Source of the DNA: Ulva prolifera
Lineage: Eukaryota; Chlorophyta; Ulvophyceae; Ulvales; Ulvaceae
NCBI GenBank assembly: GCA_023078555.1
Contig: CM041197.1
Coordinates: 10,102,552-10,166,551, forward strand
Direction: 5' to 3'
DNA length: 64,000 bases
Shown here: one piece after another, positions 1-10,625 of the stretch
Numbering within the stretch: the stretch's first letter is position 1
How the letters are laid out: each line of letters starts with the position of its first letter
Position numbers and translations under genes: made by a program
The notes under the pieces: model-generated
Seen by the model: only the letters and a program-made list of their open reading frames with translations
The model's database searches: none
Told to the model about the DNA's origin: nothing

Positions 1-1
1 T

Positions 2-577
2 GATTTCTGTCTACAATACGGGCTGCCTGGCGAACGCTGTTTGCCTCCAGTCCCTGTCTTTGATGCCCAACCGTCCGAAGGCAGTTTTTCGTTCCACCTA
101 GCCAAGCAATCCATACAGGCTACTCTATCCCATGAACGCGATGATGAAGAATTTCGAGGAAGGAATGGAGCCAGAGTGCATGAATTCCGGTCTCGTCGAG
201 AGACTGGTGCGAAAGGAGTGAGGAAGCGGAAGGCCCAGCCAACGAGATCAGACGATGGCTGTGACATTTGCCCACGGCGCCCGCCTCCAGATATATCATC
301 AGATGACTTATTTCGCTCACGGATGTCACAACCTGATGCTCGCTCTGTCAATGAGTCTCATTCTGGCGCCGCTAGATGCACGACAAGCCACGGTCTGACG
401 AGACAGCAGGCGATCCTAGCAGGCGAGAAACGACGACAGCAGGGAAGGGCAAGGAAAAGTAAGTGTTATAATCATCGTGCTGCCATAGTCTCGGGTGTAC
501 TGGTTCATCTCAAACCAATCACAGTAGCGAGTGCCGGGAGCGGCAGCCATGGGTCGTTGTTGATGAGCCCCTGGTAA
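2..577 (+). CDS. Unrecognised protein, family member 1 (5' part outside window)
   Basis: The frame is open from the left edge of the window to TAA at 575-577. I do not recognise the family, but the reading frame is supported by a second, diverged copy at 10002-10625 on the other strand. Shared features in order: PVP[VL]F[DE] near the start, a helix ending SI-A-L-HE, a basic stretch with KRKA, the motif RSDDGC, RRPPP, an F--RM motif, a GL[ST] segment rich in K and R, and a C-terminal VSGV-V-L-P motif. A good-looking donor (GTAAGT at about 461) lies in the frame, but similarity to the other copy continues through it, so I read it as coding. The basic patches would suit a nuclear or nucleic-acid-binding protein; that is inference only. 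Another possibility is a decayed repeat-encoded protein. Confidence 0.55.
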   Translation, partial: DFCLQYGLPGERCLPPVPVFDAQPSEGSFSFHLAKQSIQATLSHERDDEEFRGRNGARVHEFRSRRETGAKGVRKRKAQPTRSDDGCDICPRRPPPDISSDDLFRSRMSQPDARSVNESHSGAARCTTSHGLTRQQAILAGEKRRQQGRARKSKCYNHRAAIVSGVLVHLKPITVASAGSGSHGSLLMSPW

Positions 578-2765
578 TCAGAGACTGCTATGTAAAGACG
601 CATTTTGCAAACAAATGCTAGTACGCCTGTGTTTCAGTGTGAATATGCTCATGTGGGCTAAACCTCTGTCTTTCGGCCGCGTTCTTCGCTGCTGACGCGT
701 GCTTCAACTTGTCTGCATCCGAGTGCTTCCGTGTGACAATCAGATCAAAACCTCTTCTGCGAACTACGACACGTTGGCGAATTGTTTATGCACCGATGGC
801 ATCAATGGTTGTGTGATCCGGGGGACAATTGCGTAGGAGCTGTGTTTCTCGCGCACACGTGTATCTCGAGATACATGCGATGCATCGTGCAAATAAATGC
901 CAGATTCCGCATTTGTGGACAAACGCTTCTGCCACAAACTGCTTGATCCACTGGGAGCGCGTGATGCGGCGATGTCATACGGAAATCTCCGGACTGGCGT
1001 GCCACCCTCTGGTTGCAACGGATCGATACCACCAGGTGCTGTGGGGCACATCGGCTGCAGAAACACGGAGCTCACTGGGCAACCCGCCAATTTCTGTGCA
1101 TGAAATTGCGAAGATGAGGTGTACGCAGATCATTGCGGCGCATTGTCGCCGGCATGTGCCTGTCTTGCAGTCCTGAGGCCTGAGGGAGGGAACCTGCCAA
1201 CAGCACAGGACAAGGTGTGCACGCAGCCCACACCTGATGCGCCCTGATGGAGACTGACCATCGTCAATATCACCTCCGGGTTTTTCTCCAAGAGGGGCTC
1301 ATGAAGTAGTTTACATTTAGTCTGCTCTGAGCCTATGCATCACAAGAATCAATCACATCCCCGAGCTGCTTAAGCCAATTGGCTGCTCGTGCACGTACCA
1401 CTGTCGAGATCTGATCAAAAAAGACACCCCCGAGATGCCTATTGTCAATCACATTGGAGTCTGTGAGAGTACTGCTTGTGAGGCAGCATCAGCAACTAGT
1501 CCCGGCCCTGCTGATCAGCATCACATTCGACTTCAACGAGCATGCTGCCTGGCCATGTCTGCTGTACAACCAAGGACACATGTCGGGACGCCAATGTTTG
1601 CGGAAAAGGAAGTGATTATAATAGAACTACACTTCATAGATCTGCATCGACAGCCTGTGACTTGCATACACAGTCACAGATGTCTGGACAGGTGTACACC
1701 TGTACGTACGTTTGGCTTGAGCGAGATCACGCAGACACTGGCACAGCAAGAGGCTGCGAACTTTGACATGATCAAACACGAACCAGGGCATGATAGCAAA
1801 CACGGGAGGTGCATATGCGGATCAGACAAGGTGTCTGGACAGGCGGTGGAACCACTGCCTGGCCTGACACCTTCTCGAGGCTCGGGCTTTCAGGAAGTTT
1901 CCCCACAGCGTGTGCCCCGCCATGCAGTCGTGGCGCCCCTGACAGGTGACGATTTGCGAGTTCTCTTGCCAAATACCTCTTCGCCTTGCAATATTGCATA
2001 CTCTCCATTGGTATCATTCGAGCGTGTCCAGGGCACTGCAGTCAAAGATCCTCTGCGGCCGTGCGGCATCGAATGGCACCTGTACACCGACTGCTTGGCG
2101 AGCGCCCCGTCAGCGTGACGCCTGTGAATCCCACTCACTCGTCTGGCCGTCCACTTCCGCTTCAAGGGGCTACGTCACATGAGCTCGATCTCTGGTGCCA
2201 TGTTGTATGCTACCCAGAATCCAAACAGTACACGCAACCATCATGCATGCAGTCTGCAGACACGCCAGCCTCCAAAAACCATGCCAACTGCCACGTATGG
2301 GAGCGAAACAAGACCCACGCAACAGTACCTGAGCCAGCCTCTGCATTCCTTCGGCACCTCCATCGACATACACAATCAAGAGCTGCCCGGGCCACCGGAT
2401 AGGCATCAGGTCAGCATGCTCAGGCCGGTCCAGTATCTTCGACGCACACTACCACCCTTTTTTGGTTTTGAATTGTGTGCGCGTGTACTAAAACCAAGGA
2501 CTGCCCCTCTGATACAACTTCGTAGCTGTCCCGCAGCCATGCACTGCAGCTTCTGTCACACTCCACCCACGCCAGAGCGCCTGTGGCGTTCAGACGAGCC
2601 TTCCCGCTGGCCGTCAAGCCGGCTGTGCGCCAGATGTACAGCACGTAAAGGTGGCAGGAGAGGTGGTACTGGAGCTGGACGACCCAGCAACAGCTCGGGA
2701 CCCTGCGCAGCTCGCGTGGACGGCTCCAGCGTCTGCTCGAGGGCGACACCCTGAAGCGGGAGGAC
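578..2765. other. No clear gene
   Basis: Only overlapping open frames on both strands, with no recognisable domain or consistent splice pattern. The longest frame (1435-2118, plus strand) has no recognisable features and I do not support it. The last 200 bases are GC-rich and may hold the final exon of the membrane-protein gene that follows on the minus strand, but two frames compete there. Confidence 0.4.
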
Positions 2766-5510
2766 CTGCGCCGGGCCCGCCGGGGCGCTCTGGGATCGCC
2801 ATGCAGAGGCCTGCGAACGCTGGGAGACCCGGTTCACTGCCTTGCGCACCGCAAATAACACCTTGCGAGCTCCAATGATTGTCATCGTGAACGCGAGGAT
2901 AGAGAAAGTGAACGACACGATCGTCAAAACGATCGCGTACCTGCACACACCCAGACCATTACTTGCAGGGCGTGCCTGCTGCGCGGGCTTCTGTTTCTGT
3001 GCATGTGGTGGTGTGTTGATTCCGCCCAAACTTACTTACTTCATGCCGCATTTCTGTGGTGGTGAAGCCGCTGTTACATGATTCCTCCATGTGACACACA
3101 ATTCAACAAGCGCTGCAGACGCCGCTGCAGACGCCGCTGCAAGGCGGGTGGGGGGGGCGCACCGCTGCTGCCGCGACCCGGGCCCTCGATTGCCCGCCAC
3201 ACCTGTGGGGGCCATATCTGCAAGAAGCTTGACGAGAGTGATCGACACCAAGCCCAGCTCGCAGGTGAAGGACCCGCAGTGTGCCACCGTCAGCATCCTG
3301 CAACACAGGGTGCCGTGTGGGACAGCTTGATCAACTCAGCGGGGCTCTAGTCGTGGGCAGGTGTGCAGAGGACAGGCGCTGCCCACCGGCTGATGTTCTA
3401 TGTGAGCGGGCGCCGCCGGCTGGCTCAGGAGGCGCTTGCTGCGGAGGCACCCTCTGCACAGGATGCCGGGGCTTGTGTCGGCATGCTGAGCTCCAGTGTC
3501 AGGTCGCTGTGCCCAACCATATAGAACAACGCCAGGAATACTTGGGTGCAGTTTCTGGATGGCAGCCTTTGAAGTGCCGCGAGGCGATCTGTCGCGGCTG
3601 CGCTGGCATGCTGGGCATGCGGCAAGGTGAAGAGGCGGGGTCACGACGGGGGTGTACTGTACTAATTTAAAAGCAGGGGCATGTAACGTGTAGCGCTGGA
3701 TTTTCTAGGTACTCAGCTAGGTATACTTCATCATAAATTCACTACTAGGGGTAGTAGACCCAACAAAGATTACATTTTTTTGATCCATACCCCATGTGAC
3801 GCTGTCCTAGATGTCCATGCTTTTAGTTTAGTACGGTACTACAGCAGCAGCATGCGGCGCACCTGCGGGAGCGTGTGCTGAGGTCGGAGTGCGCCCGGAG
3901 GCCTCCAAACACGGTCAGCACCACGCAGAGGCACATGTCGAGGGCTGCCAGGGCGGCTGCCAGGACAGCCAGCATCTTCCACTTCAGGCACGGAGACTCC
4001 GCGCCAGCCCAATAGCACGGTGGCTGTGCCTGCACCGCACCCGCCAGCTCAACGTCCCACCAGCTCAACGTCCCGCTCACAGTGGTGCGAGAGATGTCAC
4101 CATACTTGCAACAGGAACGCCTTCGAGTGGGCGGCAGGGCCAGGTCTTCCCTACTGCTATGTGATTCGAGGCTGGTCTCACGAGGAAGGCGCAGTCAGTT
4201 CTCCACTGGAACCAAGTGCAGGTCGTCCAGACGTTTTGTGAAGTACGAAGGCAGGAAGCAGCCAAGCAGCGGTGTTCGAACGATCGGGCAGGCCATGCCA
4301 GAGATCAGGACATGCTGATGCAGCCTCGTCCACGTAGCAGAACAGGCCTGTTGATGTTCGCGGCGTTTCCAACTTGGCTACTTTACCAGGCATTGACGCA
4401 AGGGGATGACGTCCAGGCATCGATTCCGCATGTTGCTAATGGATCAGGCGCTACACTGTGGTAGGCTGTTGCAAGATACACATCGCTAATGATCCGAGCT
4501 GCCATGCTTGGACATGGTTGATGAAGACGCACCAGCTCCAGTACCAACTTCACGAGAAGAAGGTCAGTCAAGCTATCCATCAGTCGGACGGTGCGAACTG
4601 TAGCATCCCAAATAGGCACCGCCAAGCTCCTGCATAGTACCTGGATAGTATGAAACGTTGCATCTACAGGTGACAGCAAGGTCTTCAGCATGAGCATGAT
4701 GATTTCGTCATTCTAGCTCCAAAACAAGCACTGCCAGTGCCTTCAGCTTTGGGTCTGTTCGATCGCCGCAGATATGCCATCGCGATCATGCAGAAGCATA
4801 TGCGTTGCAGCGCAATTTTCATGCCTCGTCACTGTTTATACCTGGTCGTACATGTTCCAATCCTGGCAGCAATACCTCGTCCACGAAACCACTGGCATCA
4901 CATTTATGTGTGTATGTACAGGCACTGATGCCAGCAGCTAGGCATACAGAGGTGCTTGGTGGGCACCAGCAGACCAGTCCTTGAAAAGCGCACATGTATG
5001 GCTGTGGAGGATGATCATTAGACGCCCCGCCACACTTCCCTGCAAACAGGAAGCACCAGAGGGAGACAAATGCGAGGGAGGTGAAGATGAGGCGGTTTTG
5101 AAAGGGGACAAGCTTCTCGGGAGACATCATCGTCCTGATTAGATCGATGTTGAGAGCTACTAATGCAACGCCAATGCAAACGGCATGCCGTCGACATTTG
5201 CAAGCAACAGCTCCAAGCCTCCAGAAGAAGCAGGTGTTGCTCCCGTGGCAAGCGGCGTAGATCATGAAGAGACAGTGCTTGAACGGCATAAAGTCAGAGT
5301 ATCCAAAGCAGAAAGTGACAGCTACAGTGGCCAAAGTCACTGTGGTCGCGATGAAGAAGCACAAGCAGGGCACATGAGGCTCCACATGGATGAGCGTCCA
5401 GGCCTCAGCAGCTCGTGGTCCCATACCAAGTAGACGACAATACTCGGTGAACCGTACATCTTTGACAAGGATCGTATGCCTCTCAGGCAGGGCAGCTCCC
5501 CCACCGCCTT
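2766..5510 (-). CDS. Multi-pass membrane protein of unknown function (partial model)
   Basis: Several minus-strand exons encode hydrophobic helices. Three join with matching phase: 4029..3863 (helix beginning KWKMLAVLAAALAALD), 3297..3163 (helix around GLVSITLVKLLAD) and 2940..2766 (helix around YAIVLTIVSFTFSILAF, followed by a basic tail). Their boundaries use CAG|GTGCGC, GCG|GTGCGC and GCAG acceptors. Upstream, about 5510..5036 reads RHTILVKDV followed by roughly four more hydrophobic segments; smaller candidate exons at about 4620..4527 and 4365..4200 are likely but their borders are unsure. The 3' end below 2766 is unresolved. I found no family match by eye; the HTILVKD stretch recalls the start of the cytosolic domain of OSCA/TMEM63 channels, but what follows does not. 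An intron holds a MITE at 3489-3604. Confidence 0.45.
3117..3142. repeat. Short tandem repeat, about 12-bp unit
   Basis: GACGCCGCTGCA is repeated about two to three times just beside the membrane-protein exon that ends at 3163 on the minus strand, so it falls in the downstream intron. Confidence 0.6.
3489..3604. mobile_element. hAT-like MITE, degenerate copy, in intron
   Basis: This stretch resembles the better-preserved copies at 35997, 57008 and 57237. It starts near CAGTGTCAGGTCG (3494), contains a gcccaa core and a ggcagcc-ttgaa-tgc segment, and ends near GCGATCTGTCGCGGCTG (3600). A 9-bp direct repeat, GGCATGCTG, flanks it at 3480-3488 and 3605-3613; the extra bases at the borders suggest an old insertion. 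It lies in the intron between two exons of the membrane-protein gene. Confidence 0.55.
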
Positions 5511-6294
5511 CTGCAACGGAAATTGATGTGCGCCAGAGTCTCTACGGCCGTGACTGCAGATGCGTAACCCAGGCAGCCTTGCAGCAGCAGTTATCGCACC
5601 TTGCATTCTATCTTGACGAGAATTATGCATGACGCCAACATGGGTCACCAGCAGTCTTCATGCGCAAGGTTACGCGTTGCGTGCAAGCGAAGAACAGGTG
5701 CTGCGCTGGACGATGACATCGGTTCAACAACGATACCGACATGTCAATCAAGCAGGGTTCGTTATAAGCGCGCGGCGAGTGTTGACGAGCGCGACCACAG
5801 AAAAGCTGCAGCGTTGTTTGCCCAAGACCACTCCCATGGGACCCCAGCCGGCAGAGTCTAGAACTTCTAAAAAACCGAATCACACTTGGCCAGAAATCTC
5901 ACATGCCCGTCATCATCAACACAGGCCGACCACGAGCACCTGCATGTATGGTGTATCTCTGAGATATCGCGATATGTCGGCGGCAGGTTGGTGCGCACCG
6001 AGATGCCTCCGCATGCTGCGCCATCTCGAATGCATGATGTGCACAAGCTCGCGATAGCTGATCGAGGAATGTCACGAACACTACCATGTGTTGGCAGGGG
6101 TGCGCAAGCCATCATGCGTGACTATGCACCCGTTCGAACAGGATCCTGTAGTCCGTATCCGCAAGGACTTCTGGACAATAACATCATCCTTGGGCTGGCT
6201 CCAAAATCAACATGAGTTTAAATATCATTGTCGAGCCAGTCCGCGGAATGCCCCATCCTTCAGTCCTGCATGGATTGCCAACTGCAGTACTGTC

Positions 6295-6342
6295 ACTGAC
6301 ACGTCAGTCTGTCAGGGATCCCTGACAGACTGACGTGTCAGT
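6295..6342. repeat. 48-bp perfect palindrome
   Basis: The left half begins ACTGACACGTCAG and the right half is its exact reverse complement, centred on GGATCC. There is no spacer, so it would form a perfect cruciform or hairpin. It is not inside any gene I can support. Confidence 0.97.
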
Positions 6343-6979
6343 CGACCCACGTACGCGCGCCGCATCTCGGCTTCTCGGCTGCGCGCGCACAGCAATCCTC
6401 GGCTTCCATCTCTCGAGATCGGCATCCTGGAGGACGAATTCTACGCGCGCAGAAACCTATTTCTACGCCTCTTGGCAGCTGTGTGGTCTGGTTGACTATG
6501 GTTTTGGCCCTCATGCGGCTGTTTCTACTGTGTTTCTCAGCTAGCACTGAGAACAGACTGGTCTGTTCCATGTGCACTGATGGGTTTGTTGTGTTTGGCT
6601 GTCCCCCTGCCACGGGCACTGCTACCTAGGATTTCCTTCTTTTCCTGCGTTTTATGGGCAGGTGGCCTTTTTTCTCTCACGGCTGCTGCCGCACGGGGTT
6701 GAGGTGCTGCGGAGGTACTTTTGTGCTGGGCCTCTTGCATGCATTGCCCGCGTTTGTAGCAGGCATGATGTGCCTAGTCTTGTGCTCTGATCTCGTGTCA
6801 GGTTTCTGAGTTCTGGACGATCCCGGTCTCCATCATTCTCGCTCTAGAGAACTGAATTCAATTAACATTGCGGAATTTGCGACCTGGTGTCGATGTTGAT
6901 TGCTTATAATTACAAGCAATCGACCCGCGTAGGCATCTGATGAGGCCCTTTGGCGAGGCCAACACATGTTCAGCCGGCC

Positions 6980-6997
6980 CGATCACGGCCGTGATCG
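6980..6997. repeat. 18-bp perfect palindrome
   Basis: CGATCACGGCCGTGATCG is its own reverse complement. Confidence 0.95.
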
Positions 6998-7177
6998 TCA
7001 TGTAATTTATAATTAGCATCAACCACTGCAGTGAACTTTCTACCTCAGTCGGTACAATTGCAACATATACAACTACCGTATACGTTATGAGTCACATACA
7101 GCTGTGCACTGGCCATGGAGTGCTGCTCACTGAATGGCACCTGGCCTAGAGAGTGTGCTCCTCCTGTCATTGATGAT

Positions 7178-7211
7178 GCATGAGCATGCTCATGCATATG
7201 AGCATGCTCAT
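7178..7211. repeat. Two overlapping GAGCATGCTC palindromes
   Basis: GCATGAGCATGCTCATGC (7178-7195) is a perfect palindrome, and its core recurs at 7198-7211. A further GAGCATGCT lies about 50 bases downstream. Confidence 0.9.
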
Positions 7212-7362
7212 GAAGGTACAAAGGACAGAGGCCAGGCATGCAGGCCAGGCATGCATATGAGCATGCTTGTGAGAGAGTGGCAGTGATGGTGTGCAGTCAA
7301 ACGTTTTGAGATCAGGGCCGACTTGGCATAAGTGCCACATCAATCTCGTCTTCTAGTAGAGC

Positions 7363-7392
7363 CCTGTTGATCGATCAACAGGCTGATCAGCC
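7363..7392. repeat. Adjacent 20-bp and 12-bp palindromes
   Basis: CCTGTTGATCGATCAACAGG (7363-7382) is followed, overlapping by two bases, by GGCTGATCAGCC (7381-7392). Both are perfect. Confidence 0.95.
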
Positions 7393-8273
7393 GCACCCGA
7401 CATTGTATCTGACAAGCAATACCCGCTACAGCATGGCGCATGGAGCGACTTGAACCTACACCTGCTACCTAGCCGGACATGTGCAGCCATGGCTGGCATG
7501 AGGCCCCCTGCCATGAGCTGCCAGACCACCAGCCAAGTAAAGTACAATACGCCTAGATGTACATTTGAATTTATAGGTGCCCCCTAAGGCTGACCTCAAT
7601 CGGCAATCCGCCGTGAGGAATGGTTTGAAACGTACAAATGCCCTCATATTCAGCTCAGGGTGAACTGTCTGCCATCGGGAGGACTCCCGTAGCCACTGCC
7701 CATGTGTGGCTACACGGGTGCAGCCTGCACCGGAGCCCTCGGTTTCATGCAGTAGTACCGCCCTGACCTGCCCAGGGGTTCCGCGCGGTACATGCGCTAT
7801 AGCTATGCCTCAGTGTAGCTGTCTCGTTGTTGTTGTTTCCCCCGAATCCCGCGTGTAACTTGAGAAGCCCGAATACCCGTCCCCGTGCCTGTCCTCCCGT
7901 GTCTGTCTGTCTGTTCCTGTTCTTAGCCCTGCTGTCCACAGGGGTCCATATTCAGCTGGCTAAGCTCAGGGGTGGCTCAGGGGTCGCTACAGGGGCCGCC
8001 TGCGGGCAGACTGAGTGCACACGAATCACAAGGGCGATTCAACGGAGGTGGGCTGTTCACAGTGTACAGATGCATGAGCCTGCATTGCCAGTCACAGCGG
8101 CAGCATGCGCAAGCGCCGGCCGGGCGGCGCTTGCCAAATCCATAGATAGATATATAGAAGACAGCCTGCCAGCGGTGTGGGCCGCGCAACATGACCACAT
8201 GACCACGCAGCTGCGTCTATGTGGCCATCCATGTGGCCACTGCAGTGCATGCGTGGCACTGCTACCATATGCA

Positions 8274-8275
<2 letters not shown>

Positions 8276-8310
<35 letters not shown>
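8276..8310. repeat. Poly-C tract, 35 bases
   Basis: An uninterrupted run of C. It creates false poly-Gly and poly-Pro frames on the two strands. Other C runs in the window are at 12488-12519, 22556-22577 and 26002-26015. Homopolymer length may be affected by sequencing error. Confidence 0.95.
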
Positions 8311-10001
8311 TGCCATGCACCCATACAATGCATGTTGTCAATGCTCTTTTGACGAGCTTTGCCGTGGCGCGGGTGCACCCACAGTCGTGACCAGCAGTCC
8401 GTCGGCACAAAGATGCACGGGATAGCCACAGAGGCGCTGCGTGTCCGCTCACGCCTGTGCCGCCTGGGGCAGGCCTGGGGAGGTCCATGCATGCCAGTGC
8501 CATATGGGCGGCTGCTGGACGCCTGCCGGTGGGAGGTAGGTATGGTAAGCATGTTTGGACATTGAACCCATGCATGCCAGGGCCACATAGATAACAGCTC
8601 CTATACTATTTTGAGTTGGAATTGTTGATAATTGGCTCAGATAACATGTCCCACTGAAAGGCCAAGAGAGCTGCAGTCACAGGATGGAGCTGTGAGCTCT
8701 GCCACATGCTGGAGGTGGCTGCCAGGCACTCAGTGTGGCAGGTTTGTCCTTGCAAGGACACAGGCTGCAAGTGGGCACCTGATGCCACACCAGCCCCATG
8801 CTGCAACGGAGTGACTGTGTGGCAAGATGCTTGTGACCGCCTTGGTCCCACAGATGTGCTGCTTCAACCTTTGACCAGAGACAGAGACCTTCCTGGGCTG
8901 CTGGGCTGCAGGAATTTGCATACATGTGGGTACAGCTACTTTGAGGGTGAGTACTGGTGACAGCTCAGGAAGCGTTCTGAAGATAAGCGCGGGTATATGT
9001 TAATCAGTCGAAATTTAGCCTGAACCGGCATCATTGCAGTGCATGTGCTATCACTTGACGACGCAGCATGTAGAGGTGGCTGCAACACGTGCAGGCCAGG
9101 TACTGATGACCGGACTGCATGGCCGTTGCGTCACATGGCCACAAGGCGACATGCAGTGGCGTCATCCCGACGTCCCTGGCGGTGCGCTTGTAAGCTATCC
9201 GCCGTAGCTTAGTACGACATCGGTGGTGCGAACATGCGTATCGTTTTCAAGGTCAATCTTTACACGAGAGCATCATAATCGCAAGCGAAGTTCCGACGGG
9301 AGGATACGCCACAATAATCCACAGATTTCTCTGCATTGTGTCCGACTCGAGGGCAGTGGCTGAGCGGCGAGATGCAGTTGTGCAGCACAACGCCGCGGAC
9401 CAGCACCGCTGGCTCACACGGTCTCAGGCACCTCGCGCAAAGACCGGACCATCCGCATATTGTAGCTGCATACAGGCTGGTGACTTGTTACTGTCAGTCA
9501 CGTCGTGCCGAGGTCATCGGTGGCGTTTGTGTCTGCTTGTACATATGCGCGACACTCAAACACATCTGTTCGTTGTTGTACCCGACAGCGAGACTTGACG
9601 CAGCATGCGAGGTACGAGCAGCAGGACAATGGAATTCGTTTCTGAATCTGGCTTGATGCACGCTTGCATGCGAGTGTTATGCGGACAGCCACTGGCGAGG
9701 TTAGGCCATGTCGGGCGTTGCCCAGTTTGACGCGCACATAGGCATCAGCACAGCAGGACATTGGCCTCATGACGGAAGCCTCAGAGCATACAAAATTCGT
9801 AACAATACGAAACAATCAGCTCATCGGGTTCACAGGTCGCTGGTTTGAGGGATGGATTCACACAATGTGCCAGACGCTCCGACTCGGCGTGTCAGCACTG
9901 GCTGGCCTGCAGCTGTTTAAGCAACAGCATTCACAGACAGTCGCCTGATGACCATGAACAGCGCGTCATCCTTACACATGAGTCTCGCTGTCTTCTCGCA
10001 A

Positions 10002-10625
10002 TCACACCACCGCCGGTACTCCGGGCAGCGTTCCACGTGCATGCCTGACGCCTGGACAAGGGTGCACAGGCGTCAACGGTACAACTACGCCAGACACCAT
10101 CACACTACAGATAATTCTGCCTGAAGACTTCCGCTTCCTCCTGTTGGCTCTCTTCTGGTTGGCTGCTATTGCCTCGTCTGCAGAGAGACCTCGCTTCTTC
10201 TGCATGCCGCCTGAACACCTCTTACGAACAGCGCTAGCAGTCGCCATGGTGCTCTTTGTGCCCTTCACCATCCGCAGAGCAAATTCTTCATCAGTTGAGG
10301 TCAGAGGGGGCGGTCTTCGCCTTGTTGCTTCACACCCGTCATCGGATCGCTTTGGATGGCATGCCTTCCGCTTGCTTGCTCCTCGCGCAGGGCGTGGTTG
10401 CAGCTGCTCGACAGCCGGCAGTGGGCAAGCTGCCGTCCTCAATCTACTCTCGTCTTCATGCTTGAGAGCTGCAGCTATGCTTTCCCGGGCTTGACGTAAG
10501 CAGAACGCAGATTGGAGCACCGGCTCTTCGAACAGCGGCACCGGGGTTGCGACATCAGCACAGGCCGCTCCCGACGAAACAGATGGCCTGCCGATATCGC
10601 AGATCCACTCCTGAGGGCTCTGCAT
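10002..10625 (-). CDS. Unrecognised protein, family member 2
   Basis: A single open frame of 207 codons from ATG at 10623-10625 to TGA at 10002-10004. It is a diverged paralog of the frame at 2-577. Both share PVP[VL]F[DE], a following helix ending in SI-A-L-HE, a KRKA basic patch, RSDDGC, RRPPP, an F--RM motif, GL[ST] and a K/R-rich segment, then VSGV-V-L-P near the C-terminus, with few gaps. The upstream 35 residues also line up weakly (C--[IY]G-P). The start may lie further upstream if there is another exon. No transmembrane segment or known domain is visible. The basic composition suggests a nuclear role, which is inference. The two copies point toward each other with about 9.4 kb between them. 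Confidence 0.6.
   Translation of the reverse strand: MQSPQEWICDIGRPSVSSGAACADVATPVPLFEEPVLQSAFCLRQARESIAAALKHEDESRLRTAACPLPAVEQLQPRPARGASKRKACHPKRSDDGCEATRRRPPPLTSTDEEFALRMVKGTKSTMATASAVRKRCSGGMQKKRGLSADEAIAANQKRANRRKRKSSGRIICSVMVSGVVVPLTPVHPCPGVRHARGTLPGVPAVV

Larger units (their letters stand above)
5511..10001. other. No clear gene; palindrome-rich
   Basis: No reading frame here shows a recognisable domain or a consistent intron pattern. The stretch contains perfect palindromes (6295-6342, 6980-6997, 7178-7195, 7363-7382, 7381-7392), a hairpin at about 6894-6917, and a 35-base C homopolymer at 8276-8310. A slightly GC-richer, cysteine-rich frame at 8706-8960 (plus) was looked at and not accepted. 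Confidence 0.5.

Noticed and set aside
450-470. Intron donor GTAAGT in the first family member
   Set aside because: Similarity to the paralog continues in frame past this point.
1435-2118. 227-codon plus-strand frame
   Set aside because: No domain, no paralog and no composition typical of the real exons.
5036-5510. OSCA/TMEM63 channel, from RHTILVKDV
   Set aside because: The following sequence goes straight into hydrophobic segments and lacks the cytosolic domain expected in that family.
8057-8588. Minus-strand frames with a poly-Gly run
   Set aside because: They are produced by the 35-base C homopolymer and show no domain.
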